From contig AZLU01000026.1 in assembly GCA_002224055.1 (NCBI GenBank), positions 124,001 to 188,000 of the forward strand: a stretch of DNA of 64,000 nt. Direction: 5' to 3'. Shown piece after piece: positions 24,760-36,383 of the stretch; position 1 is the stretch's first letter; every line of letters begins with the position of its first letter. The position numbers and the translations under genes are program-made. Source of the stretch: Pezizomycotina sp. ARF18 (Eukaryota; Ascomycota). The notes under the pieces were generated by a model. That model did not search any database, was not told the origin of the DNA, and saw nothing but the letters and a program-made list of their open reading frames with translations.

Positions 24760-25876
24760 CGTCCTAAATATCCCCTCACTTGTCGAAGCTGAAGTAGGAT
24801 GAACAAAGCACGTGTTAGTTAGGAAGTTTCGCGAAGATCTTTTGTTGCAAAGATTGTTTTTATTCAAGGTTTGTGTTTCGGTGGCGAACCGGACTTCCGA
24901 AGCTTTTTTGATATTGGAAAAAAGAGCTATCAAACAAACTTAAAGCAAAACTCAACGCAAATTCGCCCTAACAAACAACTGGACCACGCTCATTGAAGAA
25001 CGTGAAAGGTTTTTATAAGAAAAATAAACAGCCTTCTTTGATATTATAGTATTAAGTATTATCACGTTTGATATTTGGCTAAAAAGAAAAGAAAAAAAAA
25101 AAAGCGGAGTAATTGGAGTAGCAGTTTAAAGAAATGTGAAGTGTTAAAAAAAAAAAATGGTGCAGCTTTTTTTCTCTAGCTCTGGGTCTTTGGACGTTTT
25201 TTGGGTCTGGTCGCCGCCCATTGGGGTTCGCCAACAAATCTGAAACACTAACGCTGCAGGGGCTTTGGAGAAGGAAGAAGGGTTCAAAAATCGAAGAAAA
25301 TTGCATATTGGTAGTAGTATCTATATCTAAAAGAATATAATTAGAATATAAGGGGTTGATATAGCTGTATATTTTATTTGCTTGAATAGATATAGCTCTC
25401 ACACGATGAGAGGAGTTTCGAGCCGATTATATAAAAGACAATATACACGGAGGAAGAGGTATTTGCCGGTGTCACATACTCACTCAGCGTATATATATCG
25501 TATACGAAGTAGTATATCGTAAACCGAAATGCGTGAGCATTCATTTCACATCCGTTGAAGAGTGATATTTCCCGGTTGTTATGCAGAGATGCCGGGAGAT
25601 ATATCTGCTATTTGTTGCGTATTCTCATGAAAGGAGATCATACGATTCGAAATATGCAAAAAACCAGCGAAAAAACTCCAACTTATGATACAGCCCCCCG
25701 ATGCTACTGTACAACATGTCCCGAGCTCCCAAAGATCAGAAGAAATTATACGATATCCCTTTTAAAACGATGCTTTCCCGTGTGAAATATGCAGGTGAAA
25801 CGAGTAAAAGACGAAGAAATAGGCAAAGTGTCATTAAAAAAAAAAAAAAAAAATGAAAGGTACAGCGGAGAGCCCT
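24760..25876. other. Intergenic spacer between karyopherin and oxygenase genes
   Basis: This is the upstream region of the karyopherin gene and the 3' flank of the oxygenase gene. It is AT-rich with several A runs (for example near 25090 and 25838-25853). Open frames are short and unconvincing. I see no RNA gene or repeat unit. Confidence 0.5.
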
Positions 25877-27147
25877 TCATGCCCTTCCCAAGGTCTTCCC
25901 CACTCCTTCAATCTCACCGTAGAGCAAATCCGCCTTCATGACGTACTTGACTCCGGCGGTGACTTCCTCGCCCGAATGTCGCAGGCCGTGCTGCTCAAAC
26001 ACCAATATGCGGCCCTGTAAAGGCTCAATATCTAAATACCGCGGTCTCCACCCGTGGGGACGCTCCCTGTGTCCTGTCCGAGGATTGATCGGCCACTGGT
26101 TCTTATCTTCCCATATGCGGGTACACCCGCCACCGGGATATTCTTCATTCGTAATCGTATCAGAACCACCGCCGCCGCCAGACGCCGGCGACGAAAGAAA
26201 TACTATAATCGAGTAGTAGGACGCTTGCGTTCGGTCTTCCGATATATACATACCGTCCGTCTAGAAATCGAAAAAAAAATTGCTCTTAGTTAGAGAACAG
26301 TAAAATATCCAAATTTTTGAAAAAATCTCGAGTACTTACGTGAGGCCGAAAATAGTTGCCCGGGTGATATTTCAAAAACTTTAGCCTCGAATGCATCCCT
26401 TTTAGCCTAACCCTCGCGTACGAAGGCCGGCCTCCCATAACAGGTACGCCCTCCTCGCTTTTACCCTCTTTATCTCCGCGATGTCTTGCAGGTACGGCAG
26501 CAGCTTGTAAAAAATCTGTTCGCTTAGGGTCTCGCAGTCCATCACGATCCTCGAACATTTCCGTACGGTAAGGTCTGGTGGCGCGTCAGCCGGGTTCCTC
26601 TTGTTGCTGCCCAACATTAAAGCGGAGTCCCATATCGCAGACAGCGGTGTACCGGGACTCGCGTTCTCCGCCGCGTATTTTTCGGCGAGCTCGAGCAGGC
26701 GACCGCAGTCGCTAGGTGTGAAGAGGTTATCGATCACAGCCGCGTAGTGGTTCCTGTAACATGGTAGGTTCGCGGCGAGGAAGTCGATCCTTGTGGCCTT
26801 CGGGTTGGCAACTTGCGACGAGCGGGCCGCTTGGGCTTCCGGTGCGGGCGTGGATGATGGGGTGGGTAGGGTTATGGTGATGGATGGCGGGTCGGAAGGG
26901 TCGGAATCGGATGGACGCCGCTCGGGTGCTTCGTCGATAGTATCGACGGTTGAAGACGGGTAGGAGTAAGCCCACTCGATCTTACGGGGCTGATGGGAAA
27001 ATCGAAGGGTGGTTCGGGTTGTCGGTGGAGCTGAGGAGCCGAAGAAGTTCGTGTGTGCGCATTGTGGTAGTAGTGCCGTGGTGGCGGTGGTGGGGTTGGA
27101 GGTGAACGTCGCGGTAGCAGGCGTTCAGCCTTGGAGGACCAGTGCAT
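25877..27147 (-). CDS. 2OG-Fe(II) oxygenase, prolyl 4-hydroxylase-type domain
   Basis: Likely a non-haem iron, 2-oxoglutarate-dependent dioxygenase of the P4Hc superfamily; the substrate is unknown. The start gives MHWSSKAERLL, followed by a Pro/Thr-rich low-complexity region. The fold begins near FTPSDCGRLLELAEKYAAE. The metal-binding motif straddles an intron: FRPH before it and TDGMYISEDR after it, giving H-x-D. The distal part reads ASYYSIIVFLSSP and then RILVFEQHGLRHSGEEVTAG, whose final His fits the third iron ligand, and VKYVMKADLLY follows in the usual place. A Gly-rich loop (SPASGGGGGSD) lies between strands. The protein has no visible signal peptide, so a cytosolic or nuclear enzyme is more likely than a secretory collagen-type hydroxylase. 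A frame change occurs where PRKIEWAYS continues the N-terminal region, and another near 26450. Confidence 0.84.
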
Positions 27148-28243
27148 GGTATTTTGTTAGCTACGTGCTCATTGCACTTTTGAGAAACAGTTCCTAAGCC
27201 TCCTCGAAAGCCTTCCCGTGTTTGTCGTTTTTTCTATGAGCTTTTACTGTCCAGTCGCTTTGTTATCGAGTTTCGTCCGCTTTTCATCCTCCAAAAATCA
27301 TAACAAAGCCGTCTTTGTCGCCCTCGACGCCAAAACGTGTCCGCAAGTCGTGAAGGTTAGTCGCGCGTTGAAGAATTTGATGAAGAGCTCGTCTTGGTCT
27401 CTTCCCAGCCAGTAGCAAAAATACAGTCAAAGAAATGTTCCCGGCTCCTCCGTGCGATCCTTAAAGCCTTGTCTGAAACTCGACCCTTCGTAATGTTATT
27501 CTCTTCGTATTATTTTTTCCCTTCTTCCTCCTGCCTACATCCGCGTCCAGTCAAGAAAGCGTTTTGTTCGATTCGACTATCCCCAACCACCAACCCTTTG
27601 TGAACCTATAACGGTAAGAAATTTCTGAGGAAAGAGGAATCACAGATTGTTGGGAAAAGCAAGGGGGATTAGGTAATTTATATGGTCTATTCACGTGACA
27701 TTTAAAATAGCTTGAAATACTTCGTTCCCCCACGACATGGGACTTGCGTCATTTGACGCCTGCATGCAGATTGATCTCACTCACACCTTGCATGGGCCGG
27801 ATTGTTTAAGTATCCACTAGAAATACTGTGATATTATTATGCAAAAGAATGTGCGCTCAAAGTGGAGATGCTGCTATTCGCTATTCTCATTGGATGATGT
27901 TCAGTTGAGGTCAATCTTACATCTCGTTAAAACACCTGGAAGCTTGCTTTCGTTGGATATTATATTATCCCCAGGTCCGGATAGCTTCGGTATATAGCCG
28001 GTTACATGGGTCTTAATTGGCATCGTAACGTGGCTATATATTTATCTCTATATATCCACGAGGTCAGAATCGTTGTGTATATAGAATTATCGGAATATAT
28101 ACACACATATATAGGTATTTAGACGCAAGGCAATAATAGTAACTCTATAAAAGCAGAAGCTATTACATAGGTATATCGAATTGTACATTTTGTATCATTA
28201 CAAGGGTAGAATGCAAAGGATTATAGAAGTTTAGAACTTTTGC
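27148..28243. other. Intergenic spacer between oxygenase and NLR genes
   Basis: This region is upstream of the oxygenase and downstream of the NLR, both on the minus strand. The part nearest the oxygenase is moderately GC-rich with a few open frames under 70 codons that match nothing I know. From about 27.95 kb it becomes rich in TATA-like alternating AT (28.03-28.17 kb). No RNA gene is seen. Confidence 0.5.
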
Positions 28244-31200
28244 TCATGGAATTACGTAGCAGTTCCGTAGCATTTGTTGGCTTTTCCGATGCTTTGGAGG
28301 CTTTCGAAGCCTTCGGAACCTGGGCGCTTTTGTGTTAGAAGAATCCAATGACAGGAGCACTGCGGGCAACACCGCTATCGGTAGCTCATGCAAAATCGGC
28401 GGGGCTGGCGTTTTCTGAATAATCTGCAGGCTTAGCGTCTTTAGATTGACCATTCGAGAGTTCGCACTCGCGGGAGGTTCCGTCAGAGTAGTAGTAGTCT
28501 GTGACGGCGGGCTTTTAGCCCTCGAAAGAGCCCGGTTATCGAAGGTCTCCAGTGATTGTTGGATATATTGACTCCCCATGAAGTGAGCAGCGGCGCGCGT
28601 ACGATCGTCAACCTCGGCTCCAGCTTCTAAAATTTCGCGGATGATCGCAGGGTCTGCGGCGAACTCGATTGCCAATCTTCAGTGGCGTTTTGGCTGGGGA
28701 TCTTGCAGGCTTAGACGGTACCCTTTCTCCAGCCCATACGAGCTCCCGCAAAACCTCGAAGGGTTGTTCCTCCTGTATGGCATTACATAATTCCCTATTT
28801 ATATCCAAACCGTTGCTGACGAGAATGCTCAGAACCTTTGTCAATAGCGGAATATCCCACGTTTCGATAGTAAACCTTGAGAGATTCGCCAGGAGGATGT
28901 CTTTATCTTCGATGTTTTGGGATAAGAGAAGCTTCATCATGTCCATCTTCCGTCCCTGTTGGACACCATGGAACAATTCAAACAAATGAAACCGCGTGAT
29001 GAGGTTGATATCAGCACCCCTTTTCAAAAGGGATTTCACGACATGATACTTGCCAAGTTCTACGGCCTTTTGAGGAAATAAGCACCTCTCATCGGCCATA
29101 CGCAACGGAAGTCGAGATCGTCCTTGCTGCAGTATCGCTCATCAAGGAGCTCGAAAGTCCTAGGAAGCAAAGCGTCGGGAAAGGCGTCCAGAATTCGTTG
29201 TACTCAATCGGAGGTTTAATAACTTCCAAAATATGATCCCTCATCACCTCGGGCGGTCGTTTAACATCCCCTCTACTTTCTCCATCCCACTTTAGCCAGG
29301 CTAAAAACGGCTTCGAGGTCCTGCCATTACACCAAAAGAAATTTTTGAGGTCTTGTATAACGGCTTCGTCCCGAGTTTTGAGATTTTGGATATCTCTGGC
29401 ATGTATAGAATACTCCAGCCAACCCGGACGTGCGTAGTTCCTGAAACGGTAAACTTCAAGTTTTTTGATCGCGGTCTCCATGATGCTTGATGTTGTTAAC
29501 CGCGGATATGCATGTCCGAGCAAGCGAAATATAAGCATGCCTTTCCGAAACTGGTACCTTTTTTGACCGTTCCAAGTATTCCCGAACCGGCAAATGCGTG
29601 AAGCGGAGGACGTCCATTTCGCTATCGAGGGCCACTAGGTTATGACACTTCAAGAGCAATAGATAAACCGTGAGTTTTCTTTGAATAAATGCCGACTTTC
29701 AGGGTGTAGTATGGCACAAGTTCTTCGGACCGCCTTGACGAGGGTCTTTATATGAAGAGGCTTGCCAGCTCCCATAGTCCATTGAAGCAGGGCAATTGCA
29801 ATCCATTTTCCAATACCCTTTTCGCCGAGTATTTTGTCGAATATGACATGATAGGTAGCATTTAGGCCTTCGGGAGTGATTCTATACTCTGCCGTAATTC
29901 TGCGGCCGTACTCCATTGATAAAGGCCCTTCAACTAGAGATCGACCCATAAGAACCTATTCACAAGATATTAGCTCGGTTCCTGGCAAGACTAGTGGCGC
30001 AGTCAGGTAGTAATCCGGTTTAACTTACATTCCTTTAGCTTTCTCCTTTAACTTTACGGCAATCGCGTCTCTAAGATCATCGTCAATAGTCTGTCCCCCT
30101 AATATGTCCCTTTGTCTATGCTCTCATGAAGCTTTTCGTCGATACAACCGTCTATATCGTTTTGGTTATCCATAGAGGAGATCTTGTGTGACAGAAACCC
30201 CCGGAATAGTCTCTGAATGTCCTGCTCATCCCGACTGGAGATGAAGATTTTGATCTTCCCCGCTGAATCTTTCAGGATGGATTTGAGAGCCGAGACGATC
30301 TTCATTCTACTCGGACGATCGCACTCATCCAGGGCATCAATGATAATATATGTCCGAGTATCGGAGGTCAAGAAGCTTGAGAGAAGTTCGACGCTCTGGA
30401 GACCAAGACCCTCTGATCCCGACGGAAATCCCTTTTCCTTTTCCTGGTGGTAATCATCGACTAAAGTCTGCCGTAAGCGGAAGTCTTAAATGCAAGCTGT
30501 CTTGTTAGAGACGCAAAGATGTGGTTCGGGTTCCTGCGATCGTCTTCGTTCCTGTTGCATAAAAAGAACGCGAGCTCAAACGGATTCGACATTCCGTTTT
30601 CCGACTGGCGATTTCATCCAAGTGTTTCCCAATGACAAAAGACCCGTTAAAGAGACCATTTTTGAAACCCCATTAATAGATGATTTAGATTATGTAAGTC
30701 TAGAAAACATCCGTTTACGAACGTGAGCTTAGTTTTGCCCGTCCCGGCTATGAACATTTCAGAAGCGTTAGCCCATTACTCGACAACGAACGATTGCTAG
30801 CGATGTGTAGTTTTAACGAATGCACTTACGACCTCTAAGTAACCAGAAGACCGCAGGATCTTCAGGAGCCTTCCAATCCTGAAATATTGGTCTATCAATC
30901 AGCCATTGGCAGGGTCTTACAGCTATATCATTCGCCGCGTTTTTATAATGCTTTTGATACGGTATTTTGGAGATCCAGTTAAGTATTGCGCCATTTTCTT
31001 CCTCTGAATCGTCTCTGTATTAGCATCTGGAGGGACAACCGAAGGTAATATCATCGTATCTACAACTTACCGTGAAGATATTTATACAACATCATTGATA
31101 TAGCTCTGTCGGTGCGATTGACTGGTTCCTCTAGGTTCTTGGCGGCTTTCTGTAACTCGGCGATCTCGGCTGAACAACGTGGTGAATGACAACGGCCTTC

Positions 31201-31697
31201 GTTTGGGAAAAGAAACAACGAATACGCGGAGGGAAAAGGGGAAAGCTTGCTCACCTGCGCCTCCTCGTTGTGTAACAAGAGAGCCTAGCAATGAAAAAGA
31301 ATTTGGATGCAAGGAACAATTATATGTTAGTCCAATATAAAGCTACATCCTCGTAACTTAATATTCATTGCGATTGTAACGAGCATTCCGTATAAACATT
31401 AGAGGCAATACTGTCGACAGCCTCTGATCTCCTTTGAATCGTGTCCAATTGCTCTTTCCTTCTTCCTATATCGAATATAGCCTTTCCCATGCGTTCTGTA
31501 TATTGGAAAAAAAAAAAAAATTCGTCAGCGATTTCCGCTTTATAAAATATTCTTCGAGGTGCCCAAGGCTGATGATATTCAGCTACCTCGTATATTAAAA
31601 CTTACGGAACCTTTCTACATCCAATTCTACTAGTAGCGGCAAAACAACCCTGCTTCAAATCATCTCTCTGTGTACCATTTTGTATTTCCTCTGCCAT
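28244..31697 (-). CDS. NACHT-type STAND NTPase with C-terminal ankyrin-like region (fungal NLR)
   Basis: A fungal NOD-like receptor. Characterised relatives act in non-self recognition and regulated cell death, but the trigger and partner of this one are unknown. The inferred start gives MAEEIQNGTQRDDLKQG, and a helical N-terminal region follows (IAELQKAAKNLEEPVNRTD). The linker before the NTPase is typical of the family: WISKIPYQKHYKNAANDI and CQWLIDRPIFQDWKAPED. Walker A (AGTGKTKLT) is at about 30722-30749. Next come FFLCNRNEDDRRNPNHIFA and Walker B YIIIDALDECDRPSR (about 30320-30360), then IFISSRDEQDI. Later elements include THLPVREYLE, near 29.6 kb. The C-terminal third (28.6-29.1 kb) holds ankyrin-like repeats, for example AVELGKYHVVKSLLKRGADI, and the protein ends NCYVIP. 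Several introns and frame changes interrupt it. No recognisable N-terminal effector domain (HET, PFD-like, lipase) is visible. Confidence 0.83.
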
Positions 31698-32403
31698 ATT
31701 AGCGACCGTTTAAGCTTTTTTTCCCACGAAGCGAAAAACCTCAAATACATGACAAGAAATGGGAGTAAGACAGGATACATAATTGCTTGGTGGCGGCAGA
31801 GGGGTTTAAATACGTTTATAAACTGCCTGTTCGGGGTTATGATCAGCTAAAAAGCCGCGTTGTGTCGTGAAACGCCGCGGTACTAGATTGGTGACAGAGC
31901 CTCGTTATGACATGAAAATGCATGGCCATTGACCAGTGCACGTATGCAGCAGGGAATCCAGCCTCGTTTACCCTCCTCATCTACGGGCAAAGCCATGATG
32001 GGGATTGCCGCTAATAAAAACAAAACAGGAGGCCTCCAATCAATGTGAAATTCCTCTCATGCCAATCTTTTTACAAAAGGTTTATTAGAGAGTGGAGATA
32101 AATAAACAAACCCAACCGGAAAGGCGAGGTCGTCGTAGTCTATCTCTAGGTTGCTTTTTTTTCGCTAGATACTTTAGAGATTGCTTAATTATAATACATA
32201 TATATTTTATTCTCCTAAACATTGCGGAGACTTTCAAAGAAACAAATGCGAAGCAGTAAAAATGCCCATCTAGTATCCATGTATCATACAGTTAATCACC
32301 AAAGTAAAAGAGGGAGACGCCGTATGAAAATAATAACGACCTCCTGCTTCTTCCAACTTTCTTTTACCCGAAGATTAATAAATTTGCTTTCGTAATGTTC
32401 TGT
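31698..32403. promoter_or_regulatory. NLR upstream region and Bax-inhibitor 3' flank
   Basis: About 700 bp between the NLR start and the end of the next minus-strand gene. It presumably contains the NLR promoter; a TTTAAATACG stretch near 31.81 kb could be TATA-like on either strand. The part near 32.2 kb is AT-rich and probably 3' untranslated sequence. No open frame looks real. Confidence 0.35.
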
Positions 32404-33472
32404 TTACTTCCGCTGATTCCTGTTTCCAAGGATGTGCAGCATTCTTATGAAGATGTTGATGAAATCTAGTTCGAGGGAGATGCACTCGTTGACCGGATCG
32501 CGCTTCATCAGACCCTGTGCGCAAGCTCTCCGTGCTTTAGGATCTTCTGAGTGTCGTATAAGGTGAAGCCTGAGAACACCGCTAGACCGCCGTACATGAA
32601 TATCCTAGGAAATATTGCGTTAGCTGCCTACGCCCCAAAAAATCGGCGAGTAAAATACACTTACTTTTCAGAAAGAGCCAACGCAGTCGCGCCCATGGGT
32701 AATATCATCGGCGCCAAACCCGAGACGAGAACAACGCCCATACCCGCCATCAGCGGGCCGCCGAGCCACAAATACTGATCCGTCTTCGCCGTAGCACCGA
32801 CGAAGCACAACCCACCATCAGCGAAACCGTATACAGACCTGCTCTGGCGATGAGCGCGGGGTGGTAGAAGAACAGCGGGCTCAGCATCGCGGCCTGGCTC
32901 AGGTTAAAACCGGCCCACATCGTGTGCTTCAGCACGAAATTCTCCGGCGGCGTCATCCTCGTCGCTACCATGGTGCCGATACTCGCTCCCAGCGACAGTC
33001 CGGCGAAGAGGAGAGGGTTCATCATCATTATTCTGTACGACCAGCCAATGTTGTGCAGTGCTTTAGCAGCGAAGCCGATCATGGCTACTCCGGCTCCGGT
33101 GTAGATGAATGTGTCGTGCAGGTATTCCTTCTGGTGCTCCGGGATGGCGCCTTCGCGGGTTTCACGGTTTAGGACTTGTATTGCCAAGGCCGCGGCGCCG
33201 AAAATTCCAGCGGCGTAGAGGCCACGCTGTAGGAGGGATTGCGATGCTGCTGGTGCCTGGAAGGACGCTTGCTGGTACCCGCGTGCGAGAGGTTTGGTGA
33301 TGAGGGAAGTCGTGGGGCTAAAGCGGACGGCGGCGAGGGTGATTGTCGAGCCGGCTAGTGGCGTGGCGAGCCGCCGCGGTACCGATTTGAACGTCGAGTA
33401 AGCGCGGGATTTGAGGCATGTCGAGATCTTTGGCGCCGCAGAGCGGCCGGTGAGCTGTTTTCTTAACATCAT
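32404..33472 (-). CDS. Mitochondrial Bax-inhibitor-1 family protein (GHITM-like)
   Basis: Multi-pass inner-membrane protein of the BI-1/TMBIM superfamily, closest to the GHITM/TMBIM5 branch, which is linked to cristae structure and ion exchange in animals. The first ATG gives MMLRKQLTGRSAAP. The N-terminal 65 or so residues are rich in Arg, Ser and Ala and lack acids, as a mitochondrial presequence should. Hydrophobic segments follow: GLYAAGIFGAAALAIQVLN, FIYTGAGVAMIGFAAKALH, LLFAGLSLGASIGTMVA, LIARAGLYTVSLMVG, LMAGMGVVLVSGLAPMIL and MYGGLAVFSGFTLYDTQKIL. A frame change after SLMVG moves the continuation (LCFVGATAKTDQYLWLGG) to another frame. A short intron lies near 32605-32663. A second change leads to the C-terminus DPVNECISLELDFINIF, ending GNRNQRK. 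The conserved tail with an acidic residue before FINIF fits BI-1 proteins. Confidence 0.88.
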
Positions 33473-33739
33473 CGTCTGTCGTGTGCTTTTGTCTTGAGAG
33501 TATTGTGAGATTGAATGCTGTAGAGTGATTGGCGATGAGAGAGATCTTAGGAGGTTGAGGAGGAGTGGTCGTTAATTAGTGGGGGGATAAGCTTTCTTAT
33601 CCTTTCCCTCACTTGACGTAAATAATTTTGGGGGAGTTTCTAGAAAGCTCCGCGCTGAGCCGTCCCTAGAATATCAGCCAATTTACCGTTACCGCCGGGG
33701 AATTTCTCGGTAACGCCTCTTTGACTCATATTTTTTTTA

Positions 33740-33770
<31 letters not shown>

Positions 33771-34016
33771 AAGAAAAGAAAAAAGAAAGAAAGTTAATTG
33801 GATTATTTTGGACCCTTCTTTCTCTCTTTGTGTATCAAATTCTCCATTTTTTTTAAACCGCTTCATCAAAACCTCCACAAGCTTCCTTCATGATCAGTCT
33901 CATCCTCAACAATCTTTACTATCAATTTCCTAACAATTGACATTTCAAAGGAACAAAAATTCAACCAATCGACTATACTCCTAGATCACCAACTGCAAAC
34001 ACAAACCAAAAGAAAA
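33473..34016. promoter_or_regulatory. Divergent promoter between Bax-inhibitor and RPC34 genes
   Basis: A 544-bp spacer between two genes transcribed away from each other. It contains T11 (33740-33750) joined directly to A22 (33751-33772), a perfect inverted-repeat homopolymer pair likely to exclude nucleosomes, and a C/T-rich stretch before the RPC34 start. No specific factor site is evident. Confidence 0.5.
33740..33772. repeat. T11-A22 homopolymer junction
   Basis: A T run passes straight into an A run, so the two can pair as a hairpin or cruciform. It sits in the middle of a divergent promoter. Run lengths may be inexact in this assembly. Confidence 0.8.
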
Positions 34017-35213
34017 ATGGACACAAAAATGGAGGACGGCGGCTCAACGCTGTCGGATCAGATCTACGAAGAATGCTTCGGTTCAGACCCGACCCACCTC
34101 TTCACGACGAAGGAGATTTGCGCCAAGGTTCCCGGAAACGACCTGAGCCTGACGAGGGACATCGTCAATGATCTCCTCAAGTTGAACCTGGCAAAGGCGA
34201 TGAAGCAAGGGAATGAATACGTATACAGATTTCTACCGCGCGTCGAAGCTAAGAAGTAACTACAAAACGAAAACCTCTCCAATTTTGCTCTTCGAAAAAA
34301 ACGAAAAAGATGAAAAACACAAAAAAAAAACCGAAAAGAAAAAAGAATTTCTTGGTGGAAATGTTTGATGTGAAATATCGAATCTGACGAAATGTTTTTA
34401 ATTGAATACAGAGTGAGCCTTATGAGCGCAGACGAAGCGATGATTTACAACCACATCGAATCTGCCGGCCGCGAAGGTATAAAAGATGATGTGACAAACT
34501 CCTACTCCTCCCTAGCTTAAAAAATCCATAATCTTTTAGGGAGCGAGTTAAAAAAAAACCACCACATAACAAACATCATGACTAACAGCCCCCATTAACA
34601 TAAGGGATCTGGATAAAGACCCTCAAAGCCCGTACGAACCTGCACCAGTCCGTCGTAACCCGCTGCCTTAAAACGCTCGAGAACAACAAGCACATCAAGC
34701 ACATCAAGTCCGTAAAGTACCCCGCGCGCAGGATCTACATGCTCTACGACCTCTCCCCTTCCATCGAAGTAACCGGTGGCCCCTGGTTCACGGACTCGGA
34801 GCTAGATCAGGATTTCATAAACGAGCTCCTGGCCGCGATACTGAAGTACGTCGGCTCGAGGAGCTACCCGAAGCAAGCAAAAAGCCACGCTGCGCTGACG
34901 CCGTACCCGCCGAGTTACACGGGTTACCCGACGCTCAGCGAGATCGCGGCGTGGGTGAAGAACTCGAATTTGACGGAGGTAGACCTCGTCGAGGCGGACA
35001 TTAGGAGCCTGATGGAGGTGTTAGTGTACGACGGAAAAGTGGAGAGGGTGGTCGGAAAAACGGCGTACAAGATGACGAGGAAGCTGGAGACGGCGAACGG
35101 TTTTTACGGAGGCGCCGTGCGGGAAGTGTCCCGTCTTCGACCTCTGCAGCGAAGGTGGGCCCGTGAGCGCGAGCACGTGCGTGTACTTTGAGGACTGGCT
35201 GGAGCAATTTTAA
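34017..35213 (+). CDS. rpc34: DNA-directed RNA polymerase III subunit RPC34 (RPC6)
   Basis: Nuclear Pol III-specific subunit of the RPC82-RPC34-RPC31 subcomplex, needed for promoter opening and contact with TFIIIB. The start gives MDTKMEDGGSTLSDQIY. Tandem winged-helix domains are seen: FTTKEICAKVPGNDLSL, then MSADEAMIYNHIESAGREG followed across an intron by IWIKTLKARTNLHQSV and VVTRCLKTLENNKHIK. The conserved AARRIYMLYDL-like element reads ARRIYMLYDLSPSIEVTGG. Introns lie at about 34256-34411 and 34477-34604. The C-terminus has the iron-sulfur-type cysteines CGKCPVFDLC and STCVYFEDWLEQF. It is reached only after a frame change at the T run 35101-35105, which is one T longer than the conserved frame EAPCGKC needs. 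Length is about normal for the family. Confidence 0.95.
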
Positions 35214-36383
35214 AAGGCTCCCGAGTAGGTTCTTTAAAGTGCTAACTGATCTCTGTTTTTTATATTGTCAGATTGGCGCATTTCGTGCTGGTGTTTTTCT
35301 TATTTTTTTTTCTTTCTTTCTTCTTTTTGGCTTATAGATCATGATTGTCATGCTAGATCTTTTAGATAAAAGGCGTTTTTTATTCTTTACTGCTCAAGCG
35401 AACGGGGGACTGGCGTTTTACAGGTTCTGGCTAAAGGAAAAAGAAAGGAAAGAAAGCAAAAAAGACGGAGTAATGTAAGATAAGACGGGAAATTAAGAGT
35501 TTTATCAAGTCGAGCTCTGAATATCATTGCAAATTGTGTACTATACTCAATACGACATCGTGTTCAGGACATCGCCTTGCCGAACGCTATAATCGAGTCT
35601 ATATCAAATTATATATCAAAAGTTAAAAGGCAGTTATACGCTACGAAAACAAATCACTGATATTCAAGCTCGCAAGATTCATATTAAAGTGAAATACTGT
35701 AAAATGACATTTGATTAAACCAAATACAAACACAGTAGCTGCTTGTATTGTGCTATTTGCAAGACGAAGACATGCGATATGAAAAACCAAATATATAAAA
35801 CCAAACTGCAAATATCAAGACAGAAACTGTGGTGAAGAGTGAGTAAAGAAGTAGGCATAATGTTGAATGCCCTGGGTCTGTCAAAAAGGGTTCCAGAAGC
35901 AAAGCAATATTTGTTGAAAACCGAAATTTATCAAAAGAACGAAAGGAAAATAAGAAAAACAAAAAAGAACGATATATATGCCCGTTTTTTTATCGTGTAC
36001 AAGACCACCACCCGCCCAAACCAGCGAATATATGTCTTTGTGGAAAGGGACAACAGGATGGAAGCTAGGAACGAAGAATATGAAACAAAAAACAAAAACC
36101 AAAGTAACAAAAAGCGAAGTATTACAGAAAGATATCTTCACACTCCAACGATGCGCTCTGTATATATTTTAAACTCCCCCCGTTCGTAGTTACGGTAATC
36201 CAAAAAAAAAAAATCTTGAGATCGACGTCTATTCATATGCAATTGATATAGTTTTTGTCATATGTACGCTGGCGAAAAAGAAACTATTCCATACCAGACT
36301 GCCGTCTAGTATGGGCGAAATAATCCGAGTAAACCCATCAGACAGAAAGACAAAACTTTCAAGCTACTTTAGCTCTCTTTGGA
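35214..36383. other. Convergent intergenic spacer, RPC34 and Osh6/7-like genes
   Basis: Both neighbours are transcribed toward this region, so it should hold two 3' ends. It is AT-rich with a pyrimidine-rich stretch near 35.3 kb and purine-rich stretches near 35.45 and 35.95 kb. Open frames on both strands are low-complexity and unconvincing. Confidence 0.5.
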
